63,235 nt of DNA from Polaromonas sp. YR568 (GTDB taxonomy: Bacteria > Pseudomonadota > Gammaproteobacteria > Burkholderiales > Burkholderiaceae_C): NCBI GenBank assembly GCA_945878995.1, contig CAMCUN010000013.1, forward strand, positions 1 to 63,235, written 5' to 3'. The notes beneath the pieces were generated by a model that ran no database searches, was not told the DNA's origin, and saw only the letters and a list, made by a program, of their open reading frames with translations. The position numbers and the translations under genes were made by a program. Every line of letters starts with the position of its first letter. Position 1 is the first letter of the stretch. Below, piece by piece: positions 15,684-22,991 of this stretch.

Positions 15684-16292
15684 ATGACAGGCCTGCATGA
15701 CTGCGATCCCCTCAAGCTCGAGATTGCCCAGACGGCTGCTGCCCTGGTGGTCGACGAGGGGCTGGAGTACGGCGCGGCCAAGCGCCGCGCCCTCAAGCAA
15801 CTGGGCTTGCCGCCGCGCACCCCCCTGCCCGACAACGACCTGGTGGATGACGCGGTGCGCGAGCACATTTCGCTTTTTTGCGAGGACACCCAGCCTGCCG
15901 AACTGCGTGCCTTGCGCGAGCTGGCCATGGTCTGGATGCAGCGCCTGGCCGAGTTTCGGCCTCACCTGGGGGGCGCGGTCTGGCACGGCACGGCCACACG
16001 CTTGTCAGACATTTACCTGCAGTTGTTTTGCGATGACCCTAAATCGGCCGAGTTGTCGCTCATTGAGCACCAGGTTGACTTTGAGGTCAGCAGTGTCACC
16101 GGCTTCAACGGCGAGACCGTGGACGCCCTGAGCATCCGCAGCCTGTGCCAACCGATCAACGAAACCATAGGGGTTCACCTGATGATTTATGACCATGACG
16201 ACGTGCGTGGCGCCTTGCGCCCCGATGGCCGGGGCCGCAGCCCGCGTGGCGATGCTGCCGCCCTGACCCGCCTGCTGGAGGCGGCCGCATGA
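15684..16292 (+). CDS. Conserved protein of unknown function, nucleotidyltransferase-like
   Basis: A 202-residue soluble protein. I recognise it only as a conserved Burkholderiales protein often found beside mpl and tlpA. The stretch GGAVWHGTATRLSDIYLQLFCDDPKSAELSLIEHQVDFEV has the look of a minimal nucleotidyltransferase fold (Gly-Thr, then SDIYLQLF in place of the usual DxD strand), but only one acidic residue of the pair is present, so activity is doubtful. The N-terminal half is helical and acidic. Its stop overlaps the next start (ATGA), coupling it to the TlpA-type gene. No function is assigned. Confidence 0.75.
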   Translation: MTGLHDCDPLKLEIAQTAAALVVDEGLEYGAAKRRALKQLGLPPRTPLPDNDLVDDAVREHISLFCEDTQPAELRALRELAMVWMQRLAEFRPHLGGAVWHGTATRLSDIYLQLFCDDPKSAELSLIEHQVDFEVSSVTGFNGETVDALSIRSLCQPINETIGVHLMIYDHDDVRGALRPDGRGRSPRGDAAALTRLLEAAA

Positions 16293-16813
16293 AGCGCCGG
16301 GCCTGGATGTATGCCGGTGTAGGCGCTGCCGCCGTGGCGGCGGGCGCAGGCACCTCTTGGTGGCGCTGGCAGCTTGACGCGCCGCCAGTCGGCGAGGGCT
16401 TGGGCGCGTTTTGGGGCGCTACTTTGGATTCGCCCGAGGGAAAGCCTGTGCCCTTGGTCGGATTTCGTGGCAAGCCTTTGCTGGTGAATTTTTGGGCCAC
16501 CTGGTGCCCGCCTTGCGTGCAAGAGCTGCCTATGATCAATGCCTTTTATGAAGCTCAGCGCAACCGGGGCTGGCAGGTGTTGGGCATCGCTATTGACCAA
16601 CCCAGCGCTGTTCGGCAGTGGCTGCAGCGCTCGCCCTTGTCATTTCCCGTGGTCTTGGCGGGTTTGCAAGGCACGGAGATGAGCAAAAACCTGGGCAACC
16701 AAGCCGGTGGCCTGCCGTTTTCGGTGTTGTTCAGCGCCAAAGGCGAGGTGCTGGAGCGCAAGCTCGGGCAGTTGCATGCGGATGACCTGAAGAAGTGGGC
16801 TGCCAAAGCCTGA
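16289..16813 (+). CDS. TlpA-type membrane-anchored thioredoxin-like protein
   Basis: A 174-residue redoxin anchored by an N-terminal segment (AWMYAGVGAAAVAAGAGTSWW). The thioredoxin fold faces the periplasm with WATWCPPCVQELP at residues 69-81 and Cys73/Cys76 as the redox pair; a conserved cis-Pro region is GGLPFSVLFSAKGE. TlpA/ResA-like proteins keep periplasmic cysteines reduced, for example for cytochrome c or CuA maturation. The gene overlaps the upstream conserved gene by four bases. Which substrate it serves is not shown by the sequence. Confidence 0.88.
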   Translation: MKRRAWMYAGVGAAAVAAGAGTSWWRWQLDAPPVGEGLGAFWGATLDSPEGKPVPLVGFRGKPLLVNFWATWCPPCVQELPMINAFYEAQRNRGWQVLGIAIDQPSAVRQWLQRSPLSFPVVLAGLQGTEMSKNLGNQAGGLPFSVLFSAKGEVLERKLGQLHADDLKKWAAKA

Positions 16814-17168
16814 GAGGGCTTTCATGCGCTGCTTGCGCTTAAACACGCAGGATTTTTCTTTAACTGTCGGCTAAAATAATCAATTTTAATTCAAGCGCGT
16901 TCCGGTCCAAAAATTTTTGAGCAGGAGCACACCTCCTGGCTGGTTCAACAAGCCATTCCTCAGGTTTGTGGTGTTTGTGAATAAGTGCGATTTATTTGAA
17001 TTTTGATTCTGATGACGATCAAAGCCAGCAAATAACGCGACAATCAATCAAAAGCCGCTTTGGCTTTTCTTTTGCGGTCTGCCCGCTTCCCCTCATCTGC
17101 TTCGCTGTGTGCGAAGGCCTGTTGACACCCCAAAGGGCCTCTTGGCTCCTGCTGGAAGGAATAAAACC
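16814..17168 (+). promoter_or_regulatory. Structured 355-bp leader region upstream of accBC
   Basis: No gene is visible here. A TAAAAT -10 candidate lies at 16872-16877, giving a leader of about 290 nt. It contains the hairpin CAGGAG/CTCCTG (16922-16938), a terminator-like stem at 17050-17073 and CTTCGC/GCGAAG at 17099-17115. The ribosome site GGAAGGA precedes accB. The terminator-like stem inside the leader suggests attenuation or processing. Confidence 0.5.
17050..17073 (+). terminator. Terminator-like hairpin within the accBC leader
   Basis: AAAAGCC (17050-17056) pairs with GGCTTTT (17062-17068) around a 5-nt loop, followed by C and TTTT. It could end transcripts from upstream or work as an attenuator about 95 bp before accB. 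Confidence 0.55.
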
Positions 17169-17621
17169 ATGGATTTGCGCAAACTCAAGACTCTGATCGA
17201 TCTGGTCTCGGAGTCGAATGTTTCTGAACTGGAGATCACGGAAGCCGAAGGCAAGGTCCGTATTGTCAAGGGCGGTGGTGTGCCTATGGTGATGCAAGCG
17301 CCGGTGGTGATGCCTCAAGCTCCCCAGGCGGTGGCTGCGCCTGTGGCCGCAGTGGCATCGGCCCCTGCTGCACCGCCTGAGCCTTCAGGCCATGCGGTCA
17401 CCTCTCCCATGGTCGGCACCTTCTACCGCTCGGCCAGCCCGGGCGCCAAGGCTTTTGTGGAAGTGGGCAGCCAAGTCAAGGTCGGCGACACCATCTGCAT
17501 CATTGAGGCCATGAAAATCCTCAATGAAATTGAGGCCGACAAGGCCGGCACCGTGCTGCAAATTTTGTGCGAAAACGGCCAGGCCGTGGAATACGGGCAG
17601 CCGCTGCTCATCATTGAGTGA
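17169..17621 (+). CDS. accB: Biotin carboxyl carrier protein of acetyl-CoA carboxylase
   Basis: AccB carries biotin between the carboxylase (AccC) and transferase (AccAD) parts of acetyl-CoA carboxylase, the first step of fatty-acid synthesis. The 150-residue protein begins [23 protein letters not shown], has an Ala/Pro/Val-rich hinge at about 37-75 and a biotinyl domain with [14 protein letters not shown], where Lys116 is the biotinylation site. The AccB thumb segment [23 protein letters not shown] is present. The start at 17169 follows GGAAGGAATAAAACC. accC follows 11 bases after its stop. Confidence 0.96.
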   Translation: MDLRKLKTLIDLVSESNVSELEITEAEGKVRIVKGGGVPMVMQAPVVMPQAPQAVAAPVAAVASAPAAPPEPSGHAVTSPMVGTFYRSASPGAKAFVEVGSQVKVGDTICIIEAMKILNEIEADKAGTVLQILCENGQAVEYGQPLLIIE

Positions 17622-17632
17622 GCAGCCCCACG

Positions 17633-18982
17633 ATGTTCAAAAAGATCCTGATCGCCAACCGCGGAGAAATTGCGCTTCGCATCCAGCGGGCCTGCCGAGA
17701 ACTCGGCATCAGGGCCGTGATGGTGTATTCCGAGGCCGACCGCGAAGCCAAGTACGTCAAGCTGGCCGACGAGTCGGTGTGCATTGGCCCGGCCCCCTCG
17801 GCGCTGAGTTACCTCAACATGCCCGCCATCATTTCGGCCGCCGAGGTGACAGATGCGGAAGCCATACATCCCGGCTACGGCTTTTTGAGCGAAAACGCCG
17901 ACTTTGCCGAGCGTGTGGAAAAAAGCGGCTTCAAGTTCATTGGGCCTTCGCCCGAGTCCATCCGCATCATGGGCGACAAGGTCTCGGCCAAGCAGACCAT
18001 GATCAAGGCAGGCGTGCCCTGCGTGCCCGGCTCTGAGGGCGCGTTGCCTGACGACCCCGCCGTGATCAAGCGCATTGCCAAGTCGATTGGCTACCCCGTC
18101 ATCATCAAGGCCGCTGGTGGCGGCGGCGGTCGGGGCATGCGGGTGGTGCACACCGAGGCGGCCTTGGTCAATGCCGTGCAGACCACCAAGGCCGAGGCGG
18201 GAGCCGCTTTTGGCAACCCTGCGGTCTACATGGAGAAATTCCTGCAGAACCCCCGGCATGTCGAAATCCAGATCATGGCCGACCAGTACAAAAACGCGGT
18301 TTGGCTGGGCGAGCGCGACTGCTCCATGCAGCGTCGCCACCAAAAAGTGATTGAAGAGGCGCCTGCACCGGGTATTGCGCGCAAGTTGATTGAAAAAATT
18401 GGCGACCGCTGCGTGGCTGCCGTCAAAAAAATGGGCTACCGCGGGGCGGGCACCTTTGAGTTTTTGTTTGAAAACGGCGAGTTTTACTTCATTGAGATGA
18501 ATACCCGCGTGCAGGTGGAGCATCCCGTCACCGAGATGGTCACCGGCGTGGACGTGGTGAAAACGCAGATCATGGTGGCGGCTGGCGAAAAACTCCCCTT
18601 CACGCAACGCCAAATCGAGATCAAAGGCCACGCGATCGAGTGCCGCATCAACGCCGAAGACCCCTACAAATTCACCCCTTCTCCCGGCCGCATCACGGCC
18701 TGGCACGCACCGGGTGGCCCTGGCGTTCGCGTGGATTCGCACATTTACGCCAACTACTTTGTGCCGCCCAATTACGACTCCATGATTGGCAAAATCATTG
18801 TCCATGGGGACACCCGCGAGCAGGCCCTGGCCCGCATGCGCTCGGCCTTGATCGAAACCGCCGTGGAAGGCATCAACACCAACATTGCGCTGCACCGCGA
18901 GTTGATGGTGGACGCCAAGTTCATGGACGGCGGCACCAACATCCATTACCTCGAAGAGTGGCTCTCCAAGCGCCAGCGCTGA
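17633..18982 (+). CDS. accC: Biotin carboxylase subunit of acetyl-CoA carboxylase
   Basis: ATP-grasp enzyme that carboxylates the biotin of AccB with bicarbonate. Starting at 17633 gives [26 protein letters not shown] and exactly 449 residues, the usual AccC length; a GTG at 17618 would add five residues. Motifs are [15 protein letters not shown], the glycine loop [61 protein letters not shown] and the C-terminal [13 protein letters not shown]. It is in an operon with accB and prmA. Confidence 0.97.
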   Translation: MFKKILIANRGEIALRIQRACRELGIRAVMVYSEADREAKYVKLADESVCIGPAPSALSYLNMPAIISAAEVTDAEAIHPGYGFLSENADFAERVEKSGFKFIGPSPESIRIMGDKVSAKQTMIKAGVPCVPGSEGALPDDPAVIKRIAKSIGYPVIIKAAGGGGGRGMRVVHTEAALVNAVQTTKAEAGAAFGNPAVYMEKFLQNPRHVEIQIMADQYKNAVWLGERDCSMQRRHQKVIEEAPAPGIARKLIEKIGDRCVAAVKKMGYRGAGTFEFLFENGEFYFIEMNTRVQVEHPVTEMVTGVDVVKTQIMVAAGEKLPFTQRQIEIKGHAIECRINAEDPYKFTPSPGRITAWHAPGGPGVRVDSHIYANYFVPPNYDSMIGKIIVHGDTREQALARMRSALIETAVEGINTNIALHRELMVDAKFMDGGTNIHYLEEWLSKRQR

Positions 18983-18997
18983 ACAACAAGGATTGGC

Positions 18998-19906
18998 ATG
19001 AGCCTGTTTGAATGGGTGGTTCTGGCCCCGGCTGACAAAGTCGATATCTTGAGCGAGGCGCTTGAAGCGCTCGAAGCCCTGAGCGTGTCGGTGGAAGACG
19101 CTGACGCGCAGACCCCTGCGGAGCAAGCGCTGTTTGGCGAGCCCGGCATGCCGCCACCCCAGGCGGGCTGGAACCGTTCGCGCATCGTGGCGCTGTTTCC
19201 GGACGAAGCTGCCGCCACCGAAGCCCAAGCCTTGCTGCAGGCCCAAGACTTTTTTGAGGGCTGCAGCGCCGTGGCCGTGGCGCCAGTGCCCGAGCAAGAC
19301 TGGGTGCGCCTGACGCAGTCGCAGTTTGCACCTGTGGAGATCACCCCTGAGTTCTGGATTGTGCCGACCTGGCACGAACCGCCTGCGCAGGCGCGCCAAG
19401 TCATTCGCCTGGACCCGGGCCTGGCCTTTGGCACGGGCACGCACCCCACCACGCGCATGTGCTTGCGTTGGACGGCTGGCGGGCTGCCCCAGCAAGGCGG
19501 CCAAGCGCCTGCACTTGGCCGGGTGCTGGACTACGGCTGTGGCTCGGGCATTTTGGCCATAGGCGCGGCCAAGTTTGGCGCCTCAGACCTGGATGCGGTA
19601 GACATTGACCTTGCGGCAGTGCAGTCAACCCTGGCCAACGCCCAGGCCAATGGCGTGCAGGTTCGCGCAGGCCTGCCCGACTTGGCCACTGGCGCCTACC
19701 AGACCGTGTTGGCCAATATTTTGGCCACCCCCTTGAAGGTGCTGGCGCCGCTGTTGTGCGCGCACGTGGCGCCCGGCGGGGTGCTGGTGTTGGCTGGCAT
19801 CTTGGAGCGCCAAGCCGAAGAGCTGCAGCAAGCTTATGCGCCTTACTGCGCGCTCAGCGTGGCCGACGCGCAAGAGGGCTGGATTTTGATGACCGCCCAG
19901 TTCTGA
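18998..19906 (+). CDS. prmA: Ribosomal protein L11 methyltransferase
   Basis: PrmA trimethylates ribosomal protein L11 using S-adenosylmethionine. The 302 residues show the N-terminal L11-binding domain (LFEWVVLAPADKVDILSEALEALEALSVSVEDADA), the motif RLDPGLAFGTGTHPTTRMCL and the SAM-binding LDYGCGSGILAIGAAKFGASDLDAVDIDLAAV, followed by LANILATPLKVLAPLL in place of the NPPY-like NILA motif typical of PrmA. It follows accC by 15 bases with AACAAGGA as ribosome site; accC-prmA linkage is common in proteobacteria. Confidence 0.95.
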   Translation: MSLFEWVVLAPADKVDILSEALEALEALSVSVEDADAQTPAEQALFGEPGMPPPQAGWNRSRIVALFPDEAAATEAQALLQAQDFFEGCSAVAVAPVPEQDWVRLTQSQFAPVEITPEFWIVPTWHEPPAQARQVIRLDPGLAFGTGTHPTTRMCLRWTAGGLPQQGGQAPALGRVLDYGCGSGILAIGAAKFGASDLDAVDIDLAAVQSTLANAQANGVQVRAGLPDLATGAYQTVLANILATPLKVLAPLLCAHVAPGGVLVLAGILERQAEELQQAYAPYCALSVADAQEGWILMTAQF

Positions 19907-20069
19907 ACTCATTTCTGACCCAATCTGGGGTCTGATCTGATGCGCTCAGCCATAGCCCTTGGCGCTCTTTCCTTGGCGTGAACTCTACAATTTGTATTTC
20001 TTTGTCCAGCTGCAACTGTGCGCTGGCTTTTTTGCCCCTGCGGCATGACCTTTTTGACGGACCTCCCCC

Positions 20070-20969
20070 ATGCCTGCCCTGATTTGTGGATCCCTGGCCT
20101 TTGACACCATCATGAGTTTTGAGGGCCGTTTTGCCGAGCAGATCCTGCCCGAGCAACTGCACATTCTCAATGTGTCTTTTTTGGTGCCTTCCTTGCGGCG
20201 CGAATTTGGCGGTTGCGCGGGCAACATTGCCTACAGCCTGCACCAGCTTGGCGGCACGCCTGTGCCCATGGCCATGGTGGGCAGCGACGGTGCAGACTAT
20301 GTGGCGCGTTTCAAGGCCTTGGGCATTCAGACCGAGTTCATTCGTGAATTGGCCGACAGCTACACCGCCCAAGCCATGATCATGACCGACCGGGACAACA
20401 ACCAAATCACCGCCTTTCACCCTGGCGCCATGAGCCAAGCGCACCAAACGCGCATTGAGGCCCGCACCGACATCGCGCTGGCCATCATTTCGCCGGACGG
20501 GCGCGACGCCATGCTGCAGCACGCCGAACAACTCCATGCGGCTGGCATTCCTTTTGTGTTTGACCCCGGCCAGGGCCTGCCTATGTTCAATGGCGAGGAG
20601 TTGCTGCGCTTTGTGGACATGGCCACCTGGGTCACGGTCAATGACTACGAAGGCCGAATGCTCACCGAACGCACAGGGCTGTCATCGGCTGAGATTTCTC
20701 GCCGCGTCAAAGGGCTGGTGGTGACCCTGGGCGGTCAAGGCTGTGAGGTCTGGGTAGATGGCCAGCAAACCATGGTGGCGCCAGTGGTTGCCGACAAACT
20801 GGTCGATCCCACGGGCTGCGGCGATGCGTTTCGCGGAGCGCTGCTGTTCGGGCTGGAGCGAGGTTGGTCACTGGTGGACGCCTGCGCTTTGGGCAACCGC
20901 GTGGGTTCGCACAAGATCACCACACCGGGTTGCCAAAACTACACGCTGAACCACTTGCGCCCGGCCTGA
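20070..20969 (+). CDS. PfkB-family carbohydrate/nucleoside kinase
   Basis: A 299-residue ribokinase-like sugar or nucleoside kinase. It has the glycine motif FGGCAGNIAYSLHQLGG near residue 48, the fold core FVFDPGQGLPMFNGEELL, and the C-terminal anion-hole/catalytic motif DPTGCGDAFRGALLFGLERGWSLVDA (Asp of GCGD is the base). The MSFEGRFAEQILPEQLHILNVSF segment resembles PfkB members sometimes labelled adenosine kinase. The substrate cannot be decided. A TACAAT -10 candidate lies at 19986-19991, so the leader is about 75 nt. A bidirectional terminator separates it from the next gene. Confidence 0.9.
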   Translation: MPALICGSLAFDTIMSFEGRFAEQILPEQLHILNVSFLVPSLRREFGGCAGNIAYSLHQLGGTPVPMAMVGSDGADYVARFKALGIQTEFIRELADSYTAQAMIMTDRDNNQITAFHPGAMSQAHQTRIEARTDIALAIISPDGRDAMLQHAEQLHAAGIPFVFDPGQGLPMFNGEELLRFVDMATWVTVNDYEGRMLTERTGLSSAEISRRVKGLVVTLGGQGCEVWVDGQQTMVAPVVADKLVDPTGCGDAFRGALLFGLERGWSLVDACALGNRVGSHKITTPGCQNYTLNHLRPA

Positions 20970-20982
20970 GTCCAGGCGAAAA

Positions 20983-21012
20983 AAAGCCCAACATCGCAAG
21001 ATGTTGGGCTTT
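20983..21012. terminator. Bidirectional intrinsic terminator
   Basis: AAAGCCCAACATC pairs perfectly with GATGTTGGGCTTT around a 4-nt loop (13-bp stem), with A-runs on one side and T on the other. It separates the convergent PfkB and H1-like genes and can serve both. Confidence 0.88.
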
Positions 21013-21032
21013 GATCAAACCGTTGTGCAGGC

Positions 21033-21416
21033 TCAGGGCTTGGTGGCCGTGGGGAACGGCCAAGCCGCCTGAGGATTCAACGTGGTCTGAGCCGCAGGGG
21101 CAGGGGCAACGGGTGCCTTCGCAGCTGGCTTTTTGGCCGCTTTTTTGGCAGCAGGCTTTTTGGCGGCAGGCTTTTTAGCAGCTGCTTTTTTCACGGCTGC
21201 TTTTTTGGCTGGGGCCTTTTTCGCTGCTGCTTTAGGGGCGGCTGCTTTTTTCGCTGCTACTTTTTTGGCGGGTGCCTTAGGAGCGACGGCTTTTTTGGCC
21301 GGGGCTTTCTTGGCAGCCACTTTCTTCGCGGCTACTTTTTTTGCCGGCGCCTTTTTGGCTGCCACGGCGGTCTTCGGTGCAGCTTTTTTAGCCGCAGGTT
21401 TTTTTGCAGTTGCCAT
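21033..21416 (-). CDS. Histone H1-like lysine/alanine-rich DNA-binding protein
   Basis: A 127-residue low-complexity protein: [20 protein letters not shown] and then repeated [11 protein letters not shown] units, ending with a non-repetitive tail [15 protein letters not shown]. It resembles the C-terminal tail of eukaryotic H1 and the bacterial AlgP/BpH1/Hc1-like proteins, which bind and compact DNA and can modulate transcription. The start at 21416 follows GGAGATAAC; an upstream in-frame ATG (21434) lacks a site. Repeat number is likely variable between strains by replication slippage. It is downstream of nrdB but separated by 180 bp, so it probably has its own promoter. Confidence 0.88.
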   Translation of the reverse strand: MATAKKPAAKKAAPKTAVAAKKAPAKKVAAKKVAAKKAPAKKAVAPKAPAKKVAAKKAAAPKAAAKKAPAKKAAVKKAAAKKPAAKKPAAKKAAKKPAAKAPVAPAPAAQTTLNPQAAWPFPTATKP

Positions 21417-21596
21417 AGTTATCTCCTTGATCACATTGCAAAGAGCACTTCACGACAGGTGTCCGTGAAGCGATCCGCAGCGTTGGGCTCATAAAGCGGC
21501 CCAGCGCCGCGAACGCGGGAGCGGCTGCCCAGGCTTCTTCTGTCGAGAAGCTCATGGGCAGGCGCGAATTCGGTCGTCATTTCTTGGGGTTGAGGG

Positions 21597-22790
21597 TCAG
21601 TCCCAGGACAGGGCACCACCGGATTGGTACTCAATGACGCGTGTTTCAAAAAAGTTGCGTTCCTTTTTGAGGTCAATCATCTCGCTCATCCAGGGGAAGG
21701 GGTTTTCTTCGTTGGGGAACAAAGCCTCCAGGCCAATTTGGGTGGCACGGCGGTTGGCGATGTAGCGCAAATAGCCTTTGAACATGGACGCATTGAGCCC
21801 CAGCACGCCGCGCGGCATGGTGTCTTCGGCGTAGCGGTACTCCAACTCGACCGCCTTCATGAACAAGGCCTTGATCTCGTCCTTGAACTCGGGCGTCCAC
21901 AGGTGTGGGTTTTCAAGTTTGAGCTGGTTGATCAGGTCAATGCCAAAGTTGCAGTGCATGGACTCGTCGCGCAAGATGTACTGGTACTGCTCGGCCGCAC
22001 CGGTCATTTTGTTTTGGCGGCCCAGCGCCAAAATTTGCGTGAAGCCCACGTAGAAGAACAAGCCCTCCATCAAGCAGGCAAAGACGATCAGCGACTTGAG
22101 CAGGGTCTGGTCGGTCTCGGGCGCGCCGGTTTTGAAGTTGGGGTCCATGATCGCCTCGATGAAGGGGATCAGGAACTGGTCTTTGTCGCGGATGGACTGA
22201 ACTTCGTTGTAGGCGTTGAAGATCTCGGCCTCGTCCAGACCCAGCGACTCGGTGATGTACTGGTAGGCGTGGGTGTGAATGGCTTCTTCAAAGGCCTGGC
22301 GCAGCAAGAACTGGCGGCACTCGGGCGCCGTGATGTGGCGGTAGGTGCCCAGCACAATGTTGTTGGCGGCCAGGGAATCGGCCGTCACAAAAAAGCCGAG
22401 GTTGCGCATGACCAGACGGCGCTCGTCGTCAGTCAGACCGTTGGGGTCTTTCCACAGCGCAATGTCGCGTGTCATGTTCACTTCCTGCGGCATCCAGTGG
22501 TTGGCGCAGGTGGCCAGGTATTTTTCCCAGGCCCACTTGTACTTGAAGGGCACCAACTGGTTGACGTCGGTCTGGCCGTTGATGATGCGTTTGTCTGACG
22601 CTTTGATGCGTTTGCCGGCACCCGAGGCGGGCTTGGCTGCAGGCACAGAAAGCGCCACAGGCGCCAAGGCTGCATCGTTGAGCATGCGCGTGGGCATGGC
22701 TGCAAAAGAAGGAGGCTCTACCGGGCGCACGCCTGAGGCGCCGCCTAGATTTTGCACAGAGGGTTTGACTTCTTCGTCCCAGGTCAACAT
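21597..22790 (-). CDS. nrdB: Ribonucleoside-diphosphate reductase subunit beta (class Ia)
   Basis: NrdB houses the diiron-tyrosyl radical cofactor that drives class Ia ribonucleotide reduction. In its 397 residues the iron ligands fall in [35 protein letters not shown] and [19 protein letters not shown]; the C-terminal [19 protein letters not shown] is the tail that docks into NrdA. The first 60 residues ([19 protein letters not shown]...) are a variable extension. It is encoded 201 bp after nrdA in the same orientation, with the hairpin GCGCACT/AGTGCGC (22889-22906) in the gap. Confidence 0.95.
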   Translation of the reverse strand: MLTWDEEVKPSVQNLGGASGVRPVEPPSFAAMPTRMLNDAALAPVALSVPAAKPASGAGKRIKASDKRIINGQTDVNQLVPFKYKWAWEKYLATCANHWMPQEVNMTRDIALWKDPNGLTDDERRLVMRNLGFFVTADSLAANNIVLGTYRHITAPECRQFLLRQAFEEAIHTHAYQYITESLGLDEAEIFNAYNEVQSIRDKDQFLIPFIEAIMDPNFKTGAPETDQTLLKSLIVFACLMEGLFFYVGFTQILALGRQNKMTGAAEQYQYILRDESMHCNFGIDLINQLKLENPHLWTPEFKDEIKALFMKAVELEYRYAEDTMPRGVLGLNASMFKGYLRYIANRRATQIGLEALFPNEENPFPWMSEMIDLKKERNFFETRVIEYQSGGALSWD

Positions 22791-22888
22791 GGTGATTTCT
22801 CAATTCGATGATTATGAAAGCCAACAGAAAAAATGAAAAGAATTCGTTTTGTGTCGGCCCCAGAGTTGTTGCTCAATTGCATCGAAGA

Positions 22889-22906
22889 GCGCACTGTGAA
22901 GTGCGC
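22889..22906 (-). other. Hairpin in the nrdA-nrdB spacer
   Basis: GCGCACT and AGTGCGC form a perfect 7-bp stem with a GTGA loop within the 201-bp spacer. There is no U-tract. It may stabilise or process the nrdAB mRNA. Confidence 0.4.
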
Positions 22907-22991
22907 GCCTCGCACAGGTGGTCAAGGTCGGGTGTTGCAGTGCTTGCGGCTTGCAAAAATATTTGTATGTCGCCTTGTAGCGTGCCTGGTT

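Noticed and set aside
17423..19504. About 690-codon minus-strand frame opposite accBC-prmA
   Set aside because: Composition (His, Gly, Ala, Arg) and lack of motifs mark it as an antisense shadow of real genes with strong domain matches.
21033..21416. Alanine/lysine repeats as a simple DNA repeat without coding
   Set aside because: It has a Shine-Dalgarno, an ATG, an intact frame and a unique C-terminal tail, so it is a real H1-like gene.
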